Below are positions 18,701 through 25,642 of a stretch of DNA of 64,000 nucleotides, one piece after another. The stretch comes from Sulfitobacter sp. D7 (lineage in GTDB: Bacteria; Pseudomonadota; Alphaproteobacteria; Rhodobacterales; Rhodobacteraceae): contig NZ_CP020698.1 of the NCBI RefSeq assembly GCF_003611275.1, positions 21,455 through 85,454 on the forward strand, written 5' to 3'. The notes under the pieces were generated by a model that saw only the letters and a program-made list of their open reading frames with translations, did no database searches and was not told the DNA's origin. The translations under genes and the position numbers were made by a program. Each line of letters begins with the position of its first letter. Within the stretch, counting starts at the first letter, position 1.

Positions 18701-18792
18701 CAGGAGCCGACATGATCCGCCACATTGTAAATCGGCACGATCACCGAGATTTCAGGGGCTGCGGACAGGGCGGAGGGGTGTTTCATGCTCAT
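12727..18792 (-). CDS. giant multidomain glycosyltransferase with galectin-like insert
   Basis: A 2021-residue protein with at least four glycosyltransferase-like modules. GT2 number one occupies about 12-250 (EISVIVPIYN, then MIDDGATDDS and DSDDRVMPDY). A second, degenerate GT2 spans about 320-440 (LDAGDTLHPG). A galectin-like beta-sandwich lies at about 684-804, then a long helical, repeat-like middle (about 900-1400). A GT31/galactosyltransferase-like domain follows at about 1439-1645 (YKIDDDCFVN as DxD). The C-terminal GT92/Glyco_tranf_2_4-like domain is at about 1734-2021 (VACMRNE, DNVSDDGT, DADELLVW). ATG 18792 follows AGGAAAA, and the longer frame to 18897 lacks such a site. It probably assembles several linkages of the surface glycan. 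Domain limits are by eye. Confidence 0.8.
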   Translation of the reverse strand: MSMKHPSALSAAPEISVIVPIYNVADHVGSCIASLLGQTFTDFEVLMIDDGATDDSAARAQAVAGNDPRFHLISQENGGLSAARNTGLEAARGAYIAFVDSDDRVMPDYLMQLWQALQDSGADWVACGLQECFVDGSGLTHSAIHGAKDLTMHPVTRRYRLETWNDVIVHFPSAWNKLYRRSLIEGLRFDVGTWFEDHTFFYRAASRSDHLLHLPQALYLQTRGRVGQITASDDDRIFDQFPVLHEMRALMQDSEKPGAETAFAAIASRLLFERSTALHDPARRARFTDAAALFMQEEGLTYTPDWDEDISRAWGLEMAGQLPLSVILTWDGTKAEALLESLSSLAAQHGPGHEVLLVCEGDKAAKAAQEIAAPHVQVLTQKGHGAGHARACGVAAAQGRYLTFLDAGDTLHPGALLAWTEAMLRSDAVLGVSPVGQAGAGVEAPVYHPAFADPRLLPGGIDLMVSDIPLSPVQALGLELDLAGKIFDRAALQNAELTGKRPLASGPAVSLAAALTSKGVAHTPWAGITRALPKHAPFSTVWRGHDALCRGLPRALAQQLPKGWQRRLYARALWRQLNPTSPLAPRPRLIKQAPQLLRAAAAAALRGLSHGGSGPAGFDPMIGPRFLALLDPMRAARAIWRRARGRPAFAGDTPPALPVLPRSAARSTLPESHPALMLFPLQKAGLFRFQLDFHESPYGNITFFGPDRTHVPFHLSLRFEEGLAVCNDSRADGNWRAERQRVHPLPRQGAVLTIEFIPPRVRVLLGAEVLFDIGARNFLHRQGLRGVESIAYLHVEGAVQPLDLMPQAPEGGLILDPRLVLRAVGKVTDHHLHATPETVTAPALTPAAAVNGQAALQALLPGRIWRDLPPEATIVLQLNDPEGVLCSAALHLTRADMANRIETLLAQDPSVADSTLVLTLIEHIRHGALMPLLSLQAQSDARALARQFDLSDFLEPPDSPTTNAQVAPPVKLLPDQTASLIQTAVARFALSQRQTPPADPLRVVADIALPPTARQGFFLALSEPFCRAGQDFHALSQMARAEKLPPFTPSQDRWSNSAMAPYLMAEGRIAELRSLLRALAEPGAGWVVTPALAWVGRETMNAVGLPNEDREAILDAVMQFVSHRSANYWERTHCAELTRMATQLLCNREALSNSFYRKAIAFCLSAYALSRQFWQMLEAECDSAQPLPPEIIQARAAFADLQASQPAQTPADRQRIDAALRQLEALGAQDVLRVRRELLGPAGLPQAVDAPLEIEALMHLPIPATQSSGRAALRHMAAPCSSPVSDEVGTLVAQTVADLYPDLPRASQPDLQVALAQQIASFTADPTAPPADFPALLTRLDRLADPSARFLGLGLGLTLVTIWGQAQPELAQRLAIWAAARIKGLGPDHSTAFDQATAPRMAWIKLQASGLPQAEILQGFFENSPLPKLPVETVLKAENPLYDTIVTVFSCAPYLETRIPALRDGWLGLLKDLGIPYVIIVGNGDGRLEGDVLHLDAPDDYEGLPHKTLATIAWVRDHSDFAHMYKIDDDCFVNAPLLFNSLNYRASDYYGRKLRRGLAQTDRVWHQQKSAADRGKFDLDKSPEPSSYADGGSGYALSRHAIDAALDAAQSPEGQRLIETSFMEDKLLGDLLSLRGIHVDDTDYRTTIRRRSFGAATPVAFWQNSFMPSKSAPVMQAHMDTHEGQHEALARLDRHGLWPRKIWPSYQHVTLGYQSNALELITSEASVAAAAKAEVAVVACMRNEMFMLPHFLAHYRKLGVTAFLIVDNVSDDGTREYLAEQPDVALFSVDTDYKLSRYGVAWQQAMMAAVRPGKWSLVADADELLVWQDDQRESLPELLASDAFEDVDAARLFMLDMYPEGQLETANFASGDPFAEAGFCDRTPFLSTWHGCGPFSNMPTWTSALRHRLIQGARPDLFVAQKIALLRYRPWMRLSAGLHFVGDVTLSKRELIFGHFKYNADFRRKARAEVTRRQHFNDAEEYRKYLALTSEGRDRIFDPDLSVAWRDSPFVQSVLRSDNRA

Positions 18793-18909
18793 GGTCAACT
18801 TTTCCTCTACCCCAAGAGTAAGGACAAGCCCCGCAGCCCTGCTTGCTCTACAAAAGCGGCGATGATACCAGCATTCGGGTTCAGAAGTGGCGACCAAAAG
18901 GATCCAGAC

Positions 18910-19686
18910 GTGAGTTACCCTTATATTATCTGGACCATGCGCCGCACTGGGGGCACCACCCTTGCCGCTCTTTTGGCCACCCTGTCAGAACATCCCGGCG
19001 TCGCTCATGAGCCTTTCAACCCTGACCGTTTGTTCGGCGCGATTGCCACGGCTTGGGCGCAGGACCCTGACCCAGAGCGTTTGCACGCGGAACTGACCGA
19101 AGTGCTGGCCCGGCGTCCGCTAATCAAACATTGCTATGAACTGCACCCTGCGCCTTTCAATGAGATCCTGCTCGAGGTGGCCACAGGTCTGGGTTACCGC
19201 CATATGGTGCTGGACCGCCGCGCCGAGGTTGACCGTATCCTATCGCTGGAACTGGCCAAGATTACCGGCGTCTGGGGTCCGGATGAGGCCGAGGCGGCTT
19301 ATGACCGTATCGCGCGCGGTGAGGAGGTTTTGGCACCGATCCCGGTACCTCAGGCGGTTCAACACATGCGTTTTTGCGCTTCTGCGCGGGCGCGTCTGAC
19401 GGCACAATTTGACGCCCTTGGGGTCGATCCGCATGTGGTCTTTTTCGAGGATGTCTATGCTGGTCCGGATCCCGAAGCAGGCATAAGCCGGGTTTATGCA
19501 ATCCTGCGGTTTTTGGAAATTGATCCAAAGGCGCATCCTAAGTCCTATGCGATGATCGTGGATGCTTTGACCAATAAGGGCCAAAAAACCCGGCGGATTA
19601 TGGATGCGGTGCCTAATCTGGATGAGGCACAAGCGGCGCTTTGCGCAGAGATGCCGTTTGAGGGCGGCCATTTTAGAGCGTCTTAG
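18910..19686 (+). CDS. sulfotransferase-like protein (Stf0/sulfotransferase family)
   Basis: A 258-residue protein beginning with a PAPS-loop-like motif, RRTGGTTL, at residues 11-18 after a short beta strand (YPYIIWT). This is the architecture of bacterial Stf0-type sulfotransferases. GTG 18910 is chosen because an AAGGA precedes it by eight bases. The frame open further upstream overlaps the giant transferase on the other strand and has no similarity. The gene is divergent from that transferase with 117 bp between, so the promoters lie there. With the enzyme at 10452 this makes two candidate sulfating enzymes in the cluster. The substrate is unknown. Confidence 0.7.
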   Translation: MSYPYIIWTMRRTGGTTLAALLATLSEHPGVAHEPFNPDRLFGAIATAWAQDPDPERLHAELTEVLARRPLIKHCYELHPAPFNEILLEVATGLGYRHMVLDRRAEVDRILSLELAKITGVWGPDEAEAAYDRIARGEEVLAPIPVPQAVQHMRFCASARARLTAQFDALGVDPHVVFFEDVYAGPDPEAGISRVYAILRFLEIDPKAHPKSYAMIVDALTNKGQKTRRIMDAVPNLDEAQAALCAEMPFEGGHFRAS

Positions 19687-19776
19687 ACTGCACTCAGACT
19701 GCGTGTGATGTTGCTGATCTCAAGATGAGTGCGACCATTTTGGCAAAACCGTAAGACCTATTACAGGCCTAGAATT

Positions 19777-20640
19777 ATGACAGATACGATAAACGCCGAA
19801 TGTTTTGATGCGCGCCAATCCGTCTTGGGAGAGGGGCCCTTGTGGCATCCCCTGCGCCAAGAGCTGTTTTGGTTCGATATTATCAACAAACGCATGATGT
19901 CTCGAAGGGGCGAAGAGACATCCTCTTGGCAGTTCAAAGAACATGTGTCCGCCGCCGGGTGGGTCGATGAAGAGACTTTGTTAATCGCTTCCGAAACGGG
20001 GCTGAGGACATTTTCACTTTCCTCGCGGGAAACTCATTTGATCACGTCGTTGGAGGCTGAAAACCCAGTGACCCGGTCCAACGATGGACGTGCGGACCCT
20101 TGGGGGGGATTTTGGATCGGAACAATGGGAAAATCCGCCGAGACGGGGGCAGGCAAGATTTACCGTTATTTCGAAGGCGCGCTTACGGTGCTTTTCGATG
20201 GTCTTACCATTCCCAATGCGATCTGCTTTTCTCCAGATCGACATACGGCCTATTTCACAGATACCCCCCGCCAGAAGATAATGGCGCAGCCGCTTGATGA
20301 TCGTGGCTTCCCCATAGGGGCCGCTCGTCTTTTCTTAGATTTAAGTGCCGAGGGGCTTTTCCCCGATGGAGCCGTGGTGGATCGGGAGGGGTGTCTCTGG
20401 AATGCGCAATGGGGCGCTGGGCGCGTGGCACGTTATGCGCATGATGGGCGCTATCTGTCACAGGTCAGCCTGCCCGCCCCACATGCCAGTTGCCCGGCTT
20501 TTGGGGGTGCACAGATGACAGAGCTTTTCGCGACTACCGCCACAGAGGGTATTACTGTCCCGACGGCCCAAGATGGGCGGGTTTTTTGCTGCACTGTTTC
20601 CCATCAAGGGCAGGCTGAACCGCCAGTGCAGTTAGGATAG
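19777..20640 (+). CDS. SMP-30/gluconolactonase/regucalcin-family lactonase
   Basis: A 287-residue six-bladed beta-propeller lactonase. LGEGPLWHP near residue 17 supplies the metal-binding glutamate. RSNDGRADPWGGFWIGTM carries the conserved N-D-G-R segment, and SPDRHTAYFTDTP and DGAVVDREGCLW are later blade motifs with the catalytic-type aspartate. Members open sugar lactones such as arabinono- or gluconolactone. ATG 19777 is used; upstream codons to 19729 are not conserved in character. It follows the sulfotransferase on the same strand. Its role in a capsule cluster is unclear, and salvage or oxidation of a pentose or hexose is possible. Confidence 0.85.
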   Translation: MTDTINAECFDARQSVLGEGPLWHPLRQELFWFDIINKRMMSRRGEETSSWQFKEHVSAAGWVDEETLLIASETGLRTFSLSSRETHLITSLEAENPVTRSNDGRADPWGGFWIGTMGKSAETGAGKIYRYFEGALTVLFDGLTIPNAICFSPDRHTAYFTDTPRQKIMAQPLDDRGFPIGAARLFLDLSAEGLFPDGAVVDREGCLWNAQWGAGRVARYAHDGRYLSQVSLPAPHASCPAFGGAQMTELFATTATEGITVPTAQDGRVFCCTVSHQGQAEPPVQLG

Positions 20641-20678
20641 GCGTTTTCATCGGCCTCCGCTTCGGCTAGGCTTTTGCT

Positions 20679-21851
20679 ATGGCCCCGCAAGCCGGATCGC
20701 CGTTTGATGAAACCCATTCCGATATTGCAGTATTGCGCACGCTCTTGTCTTTTCCTTTGCCTGCTTCCTTTATTGATGCCTGTTCTGCTAAGCGTGCAGA
20801 GCGGGGGTTTGTCCCTTTGGACATGCTTTTTGCCACGCTGCCTGCGGCTACGGTTGTTGCTGATGCGCAAGACCATGCCCGCAGCGTCGCACGGATGTTC
20901 AATGGGTCTAATGCAACGCATGAGAAGATCTGCATGGCTTCCCGGTCAGGTGATCAAGAGGCTGCCAATCTTAAGGCGTGGCTGAGCCTGAATGGTATCT
21001 GTCCCGCCCCGGTGCATGTATTACCTGCCGAACGGGCGCAGGCGTTGGAGCAAGAGATGCTCCCCGATCCGGCCGGGTATCTTGCGCGCGCTGACCGACC
21101 CTATCCCTATTCAGTTAATGAGCAGCATTGGGGCTTTGATATTGGTTGGGTGAACGCGCTACTAGAGCGGGGGCGGACGCGGCTGGAGCGTTTTGCTGCA
21201 ACTCGGCAAAGAGATGTCGCCGTTCTGGTGGGTAATGGCCCCTCGCTAAAGCAAACCGATCTGAGCCTGCTTCACGGGCATGATGTTTATATCTCGAATT
21301 ATGCAGTCAACCATCCGACCCTTTCTGCCGTGGCGCGGGGCGTGGCGGTCAGCAATTACTTCGTGGCAGAACAAGCCCCGGAAGTGTTTTTCGACCTGCC
21401 CTATTGGCGCGTACTGCCTGTAGGGCTTTCCCATGTTCTAAGGGATGATGAGAATACCATCTGGCTCAACGCCCTTGGCGGCCCGTTATTTTTCTCTGAA
21501 ACGCCCCAAACGCATATCGCATGGCATGCCACGGTTAGCTTTTTCTGGCTACAGGTTCTGCTGGCGGTGGGCTACCGCAAAGTGCTGTTGATTGGCGTTG
21601 ATAACAGTTACCGCCAACCTAACGCCGTACGCGAAGGCACGTTGCTTCGCCAAGCTGAAGACGATGAGAACCATTTTGACCCCGGATATTTCAGAGGAAA
21701 GCTCTGGCAAGCTGCAGATACGGATCACATGGCTCGCACTTATGAATTGGCGAAGTCTGTTTTTGAGGCCGCCGGGGCGGAGATCGTTAATTGCACGGTG
21801 GGCGGCGCTTTGGAGAGCTTTCGGCGCGCGCCCTTGGGGCAAGAGCTTTGA
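20679..21851 (+). CDS. DUF115-type (MAF_flag10-like) protein
   Basis: A 390-residue protein whose C-terminal half shows VGNGPSLKQTDLSLL near residue 187 and LLIGVDNSY near 306. These are the hallmarks of the DUF115/motility-accessory-factor Rossmann-like family, found with flagellin glycosylation and surface-glycan genes. The last third of the 959-residue protein at 28282 has the same pair of motifs. The biochemical function of the family is not settled; glycosyl- or nucleotide-sugar-related transfer is usually proposed. The N-terminal 150 residues are unrecognised. It precedes a coiled-coil gene by 63 bp on the same strand. Confidence 0.7.
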   Translation: MAPQAGSPFDETHSDIAVLRTLLSFPLPASFIDACSAKRAERGFVPLDMLFATLPAATVVADAQDHARSVARMFNGSNATHEKICMASRSGDQEAANLKAWLSLNGICPAPVHVLPAERAQALEQEMLPDPAGYLARADRPYPYSVNEQHWGFDIGWVNALLERGRTRLERFAATRQRDVAVLVGNGPSLKQTDLSLLHGHDVYISNYAVNHPTLSAVARGVAVSNYFVAEQAPEVFFDLPYWRVLPVGLSHVLRDDENTIWLNALGGPLFFSETPQTHIAWHATVSFFWLQVLLAVGYRKVLLIGVDNSYRQPNAVREGTLLRQAEDDENHFDPGYFRGKLWQAADTDHMARTYELAKSVFEAAGAEIVNCTVGGALESFRRAPLGQEL

Positions 21852-21914
21852 GAACCCACAGGATGCAAGCGTGTTGGATATTCCTGCTGGAACCTTCGCG
21901 CAGGAGAACGCAAT

Positions 21915-23042
21915 ATGCCGAAAGCAAAGCCAGAGGTTCCCGTGTCTAAAACCAAGACTGACAAAAAAGATCTTCCCGTCGTTATTGAGGCGGAAGAAAT
22001 ATTTGCCCCCGTGATCGAGGGCCACATGAAGTCTTTGTTCTGGCAGGCTCTACATGTCCATGAGGCGCTGTCTGAGGTGGCAGAGGATAGAACTCTGCAG
22101 GTGCTTGTGGTCCTTGTGCAGCCTGTCGAGGCCCTCGCGCGGCGTTTGGATGCGGGTCTTGCCTGTGCTGAGGCGCTGGCAGAATGGACAGCAGAAGCAG
22201 AAGCGCTTTTGGGGGCAGCACGCCGCCGCCGGCGCCAGCTTGTGCTGGTTGACGCAAGAGCCTTGCTGTCAAACGATTCCGAGTTGCTGACAGAACTTGA
22301 TTTTGAAATGCACAGCAATGCGCAGCCTTCCGCGGGGCCCGTATTGCCCGACCCAAACTATCTTATTCTGGCAGAAACGCTTTTGCGCCAGGATGAGGCG
22401 GCTACCCGCTTGTTGCAAGAGATTGCAGCCCTGCGTCGCGGCCCCCATGAAAATCTGCCTAACGCAACCCACCTCGAAGAGGCCCTAAGTGACCTGCAAG
22501 CGTTGAAAGACGGGCAAGCTGAGTTGGAAAGCTATAAAGAACAGATTGCCTCGGCGAGCGAAGAAGCCGAGCTTTTGCGCGAGAACCTGTCGCTTAGGGT
22601 GGAGGCTGACACTGCAAGTGGTGGTGCCGTGAGCTCTTATTTGAAGGCGGCAAAGGAAGAGTTGGAGCTTTTGCGCGAGAATGTCGCTTTGCATCTGAAC
22701 GCGGCAAAGAATTCGGGGACCAGACTGTCGGAGCTTGAAGAGGAATGTGAAGCTCTACGTCAAGCTGCGATGGACCGGCATGCGCTCAAAGCGAAATCCG
22801 ACGCTCTGGAGCATCGGCTCAAGCAAAGTGATACCAAACGCGCTCATCGTGAGACGATCTTGGCGCGGGTCATGCTGGAGGATCAAAGAAAGCTTCAAGC
22901 CGCCTATGCCCGTGGTGATGCGCTGAACCGAGAACTTTCAGCCGCCCGGGATGAGTTGTCAGGCGTTTACGGGTCGCGCTCTTGGCAGGTTACCAAGCCG
23001 TTGCGCGCGGTTCGCAGGCGAGGAAAAGTGCGCCCGCACTAA
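21915..23042 (+). CDS. coiled-coil protein with SRSWQxTxPLR tail
   Basis: A 375-residue protein. A small globular N-terminus (about 1-130) is followed by extended heptad-like helices (about 170-355), including two near-identical segments AELLRENLSLR and ELLRENVALH about 40 residues apart. The basic C-terminal tail YGSRSWQVTKPLRAVRRRGK is a motif commonly attached to glycosyltransferase-associated coiled coils in capsule loci. The 119-residue protein at 47402 ends in a similar SRLWRFTRFLRR. It is convergent with the small beta-rich gene at 23060 (17 bp). A scaffold for the polymerising enzymes is a reasonable guess, not shown. Confidence 0.6.
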   Translation: MPKAKPEVPVSKTKTDKKDLPVVIEAEEIFAPVIEGHMKSLFWQALHVHEALSEVAEDRTLQVLVVLVQPVEALARRLDAGLACAEALAEWTAEAEALLGAARRRRRQLVLVDARALLSNDSELLTELDFEMHSNAQPSAGPVLPDPNYLILAETLLRQDEAATRLLQEIAALRRGPHENLPNATHLEEALSDLQALKDGQAELESYKEQIASASEEAELLRENLSLRVEADTASGGAVSSYLKAAKEELELLRENVALHLNAAKNSGTRLSELEEECEALRQAAMDRHALKAKSDALEHRLKQSDTKRAHRETILARVMLEDQRKLQAAYARGDALNRELSAARDELSGVYGSRSWQVTKPLRAVRRRGKVRPH

Positions 23043-23059
23043 GCCTGCGCCGACTCTCG

Positions 23060-23602
23060 TTACACCGCTTCGAGGGTTTGGCTATGTAGAACCCGCATGT
23101 CGCGCAGCGTGAATGAGCTGCTCCGCACAGACAAAGGCAAGACCAATGTGTGATAGCCTGCGCCCTCAGCCAGAGGATCGCCGAGAGCGACTTGATGCAA
23201 AAGCGTGCTCACGGTCGGCGCTGTCTCAAAGCTCAGGGCTTCGCTGAAGGGGGTGTCATATTCGATACCCGCGCGGAAGCTGCGAATGAAAGGCCAGACG
23301 GTAAAGGGGTCTTCTGCTTGGGTCTCGGCTAGCAGTCCCAGGGTTTCCTCGACGGCAAAGCTGCCCTCCCCCAGCTCAATATTGAGCGACAGCCACTGCG
23401 GCGTGCCTGTAACGTCGGTTGTTGCCTGCAAAAGGCTGCCTTCGGCGTCCTGCAAAGTGATTTTAACGTCGCTTTGCGAAAGATCGGCGCTGAAATAGAC
23501 CCCTGGCAGCAGATGCTCCCCCGGCGCGACAGGGCCTGTTGCTTGCATGTGACCCAGGCGTTCGAGGGTGCTTGTTGCAGCGGCGATGCAAGGATGAATC
23601 AC
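23060..23602 (-). CDS. small beta-rich protein, paralogue A of a two-copy family
   Basis: A 180-residue protein of unknown function with no signal peptide or membrane helix. It aligns over most of its length with the product of 47929-48483. Shared blocks in the same order are GVYFS/GIYFS, TGTPQWLSLNIELG/SGTPGWLTLNIALG, FIRSF/YLRSW, GYHTLVLPL/GFHTLVLPL and FTLRDM/WTLHDM. The alternation of hydrophobic residues suggests a beta sandwich, perhaps carbohydrate-binding. Both paralogues lie beside a coiled-coil gene with an SR-x-W tail. The ATG at 23602 is the only start giving the conserved block spacing. Confidence 0.6.
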   Translation of the reverse strand: MIHPCIAAATSTLERLGHMQATGPVAPGEHLLPGVYFSADLSQSDVKITLQDAEGSLLQATTDVTGTPQWLSLNIELGEGSFAVEETLGLLAETQAEDPFTVWPFIRSFRAGIEYDTPFSEALSFETAPTVSTLLHQVALGDPLAEGAGYHTLVLPLSVRSSSFTLRDMRVLHSQTLEAV

Positions 23603-23677
23603 TTTGTAGCCTTTGGTTGAATTGTAGTTATTTCGTTATAGGGTGACCGACATTTTTTCAGGATGCTAGCCTTTAGA

Positions 23678-24448
23678 TCATCCGGTGACCACCACGCCGC
23701 CGTCGATGACCATGGTTTGACCCGTCATCATCCGGCTTGCATCGGAAGCGAGAAACAGCACACCGCCGGAAATATCCTCAGGCGCCAGTGTCTCTTTCAA
23801 ACATTGGCGGTCAAGCTGGCCCTGCAGTGCCTCAGGTGTCACCCACATGTCGAGCTGCTTTTGGGTCATGACCCATCCGGGCGCCAAAGCGTTCACTCTG
23901 ATTTTATCAGCACCAAACTCGCGGGCCAGCGCACGGGTCATGCCGTTGATCCCGGCATTTGCGGTAACATAAAGCGGATAGCCGGCATTGCCCATCATGT
24001 AGCTAATGGAGGAAAAGTTAATAATCGACCCGCCCCCCCTCGCCTGCATATCCGGAATGGCGGCCTGAGCTGCCATAAAATAGGCTTTGAGGTTTACCGC
24101 CATTAGCCGGTCCCAGTCGGCATCATCTGTGGTGAGCGTTTCATGCCGCTGATCATTGGCGGCATTGTTGACCAAGACGTGAACCGGCCCTTGGGTGTCC
24201 GAGGTCTTTTTGATCGCTGCCTTCAGCGCGGCGGAATCTGAGATGTCACATTGCAAAAAGGTAGGGCGGTTGCCGGTCTCCTTAGCGACGGCATTTTGGA
24301 AATCCGTGGCATCCGACCGTTGCACAAATGTGACCTCCGCCCCTTGCTGTAAAAACGCGCGGGTCAGGGTGGCGCCGATGCCACTTCCGCCTCCGGTAAT
24401 GAAAACAGAACGGTTCTCAAGGTCGGGGAAAATAGGGGGCAATAGCAA
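23678..24448 (-). CDS. short-chain dehydrogenase/reductase lacking the catalytic lysine
   Basis: A 256-residue SDR. The cofactor loop TGGGSGIG is at 18-25 and the structural NNAA at 94-97. A serine lies in the FSSISY strand and the tyrosine is Y160. The usual Y-x-x-x-K reads Y160-V-T-A-N164, so the catalytic lysine is replaced by asparagine, while the surrounding residues (ANAGINGMTRALAREFG) are otherwise ordinary. The codon is AAT; lysine would need AAA or AAG, a single base change. It may be inactive, recently mutated, or altered in function. It is divergent from the glycosyltransferase at 24668, with 219 bp between holding the promoters. Confidence 0.85.
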   Translation of the reverse strand: MLLPPIFPDLENRSVFITGGGSGIGATLTRAFLQQGAEVTFVQRSDATDFQNAVAKETGNRPTFLQCDISDSAALKAAIKKTSDTQGPVHVLVNNAANDQRHETLTTDDADWDRLMAVNLKAYFMAAQAAIPDMQARGGGSIINFSSISYMMGNAGYPLYVTANAGINGMTRALAREFGADKIRVNALAPGWVMTQKQLDMWVTPEALQGQLDRQCLKETLAPEDISGGVLFLASDASRMMTGQTMVIDGGVVVTG

Positions 24449-24667
24449 TAGAACGCTCCACTTCTGTTAAGGTTTTAGCCATACCGCCAAGAATTTCAGT
24501 TTCAATGGCAAGGTTTCCCCCAAGATACAACCTGCTCGGGGGTCATGCTGGACAGAAACAACCGACTTAGGTTAAGAGGCTCGAAGATGAGCTGCCAAGC
24601 GGTTCTCTTTGATTGCATCAAGGGGGTAGGGGAGTTTCGGTAATGGGCTAATCTTCCGGTAGCGTTA

Positions 24668-25642
24668 ATGAGGTATCGAATGCGAGCAAGCATTGTCATC
24701 AGAACATTGAATGAAGCCCAGCATCTTGATGATCTGATGCAGGTGATCGCGGGCCAAAAAGCGGAAGGGATCGAAGTCGAGACCGTTTTAATCGATTCCG
24801 GATCCACCGATGGCACAGTGACCATTGCCGAGGCCCATGGCGCCCGGATCACCAACATCTCAAAAGCCGAATTTTCCTTCGGGCGTTCCCTCAACCGGGG
24901 ATGTGATTTCGCCACCGGAGATTTTCTGGTGTTCATCTCTGGCCACTGTGTGCCGGTGGATGCGCATTGGCTGCAAAGGCTTTGCCAACCGCTGATCGAC
25001 GGCACTGCGGACTATACGTATGGCCGGCAAATTGGCGACGATACCAGCAACTACAGCGAACGCCGCATCTTTGCCAAATACTTCCCCGACACCTCGCAGG
25101 TGCCTCAGGAAGGGTTCTTTTGTAACAATGCGAATTCCGCGATAACCCGTACAGCTTGGAAGCGGTTCGGCTTTGATGAGGAGCTGACGGGGTTAGAGGA
25201 CATGGAACTGGCCAAGCGCATGGTTCAGGCCGATTACAAGATTGGCTATGTCGCGAACGCGCCTGTGTTCCACCACCATCAGGAAAGCTGGCGTCAGGTG
25301 CGCCGCCGTTTTGAACGCGAAGCGATGGCTCTGCGCCAGATCATGCCAGAGGTACATCTGTCTTGGTTCGATGTGGGCCGTTTTACAACGGCCAGCATCT
25401 GGGGGGATTGGCGCGCGGCACGGCGCAACAAGATTACCTCGACCACATTGATGGATATGGCGCGCTATCGCTGGAACCAGTTCATTGGCTCCTATAAGGG
25501 CAACCACCAACACAAGGTTCTTTCGCAAAGCGCTAAAGAACGTTTTTTCTACCCACAAGTTTCCAAGAAGGCAGATCAAGATGAGTGGCTCAAGCCGGTG
25601 CGTCGTACTTCTCCCCATGAAGGCCAACAGTCAAAGGGTTAA
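24668..25642 (+). CDS. family 2 glycosyltransferase
   Basis: A 324-residue GT-A fold transferase. ASIVIRTLNEAQHL is followed by IDSGSTDGT as the nucleotide-binding acid cluster. An acceptor-side GLEDMELAKRM segment corresponds to the catalytic-base ED motif of rhamnosyltransferase-like GT2 enzymes. ATG 24668 or 24680 could start it. The 3' end overlaps the cytidylyltransferase gene by 62 bp, so the two are tightly linked with the following dehydrogenase. This suggests it transfers the CMP-activated product of those genes, which is inference. Confidence 0.85.
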   Translation: MRYRMRASIVIRTLNEAQHLDDLMQVIAGQKAEGIEVETVLIDSGSTDGTVTIAEAHGARITNISKAEFSFGRSLNRGCDFATGDFLVFISGHCVPVDAHWLQRLCQPLIDGTADYTYGRQIGDDTSNYSERRIFAKYFPDTSQVPQEGFFCNNANSAITRTAWKRFGFDEELTGLEDMELAKRMVQADYKIGYVANAPVFHHHQESWRQVRRRFEREAMALRQIMPEVHLSWFDVGRFTTASIWGDWRAARRNKITSTTLMDMARYRWNQFIGSYKGNHQHKVLSQSAKERFFYPQVSKKADQDEWLKPVRRTSPHEGQQSKG

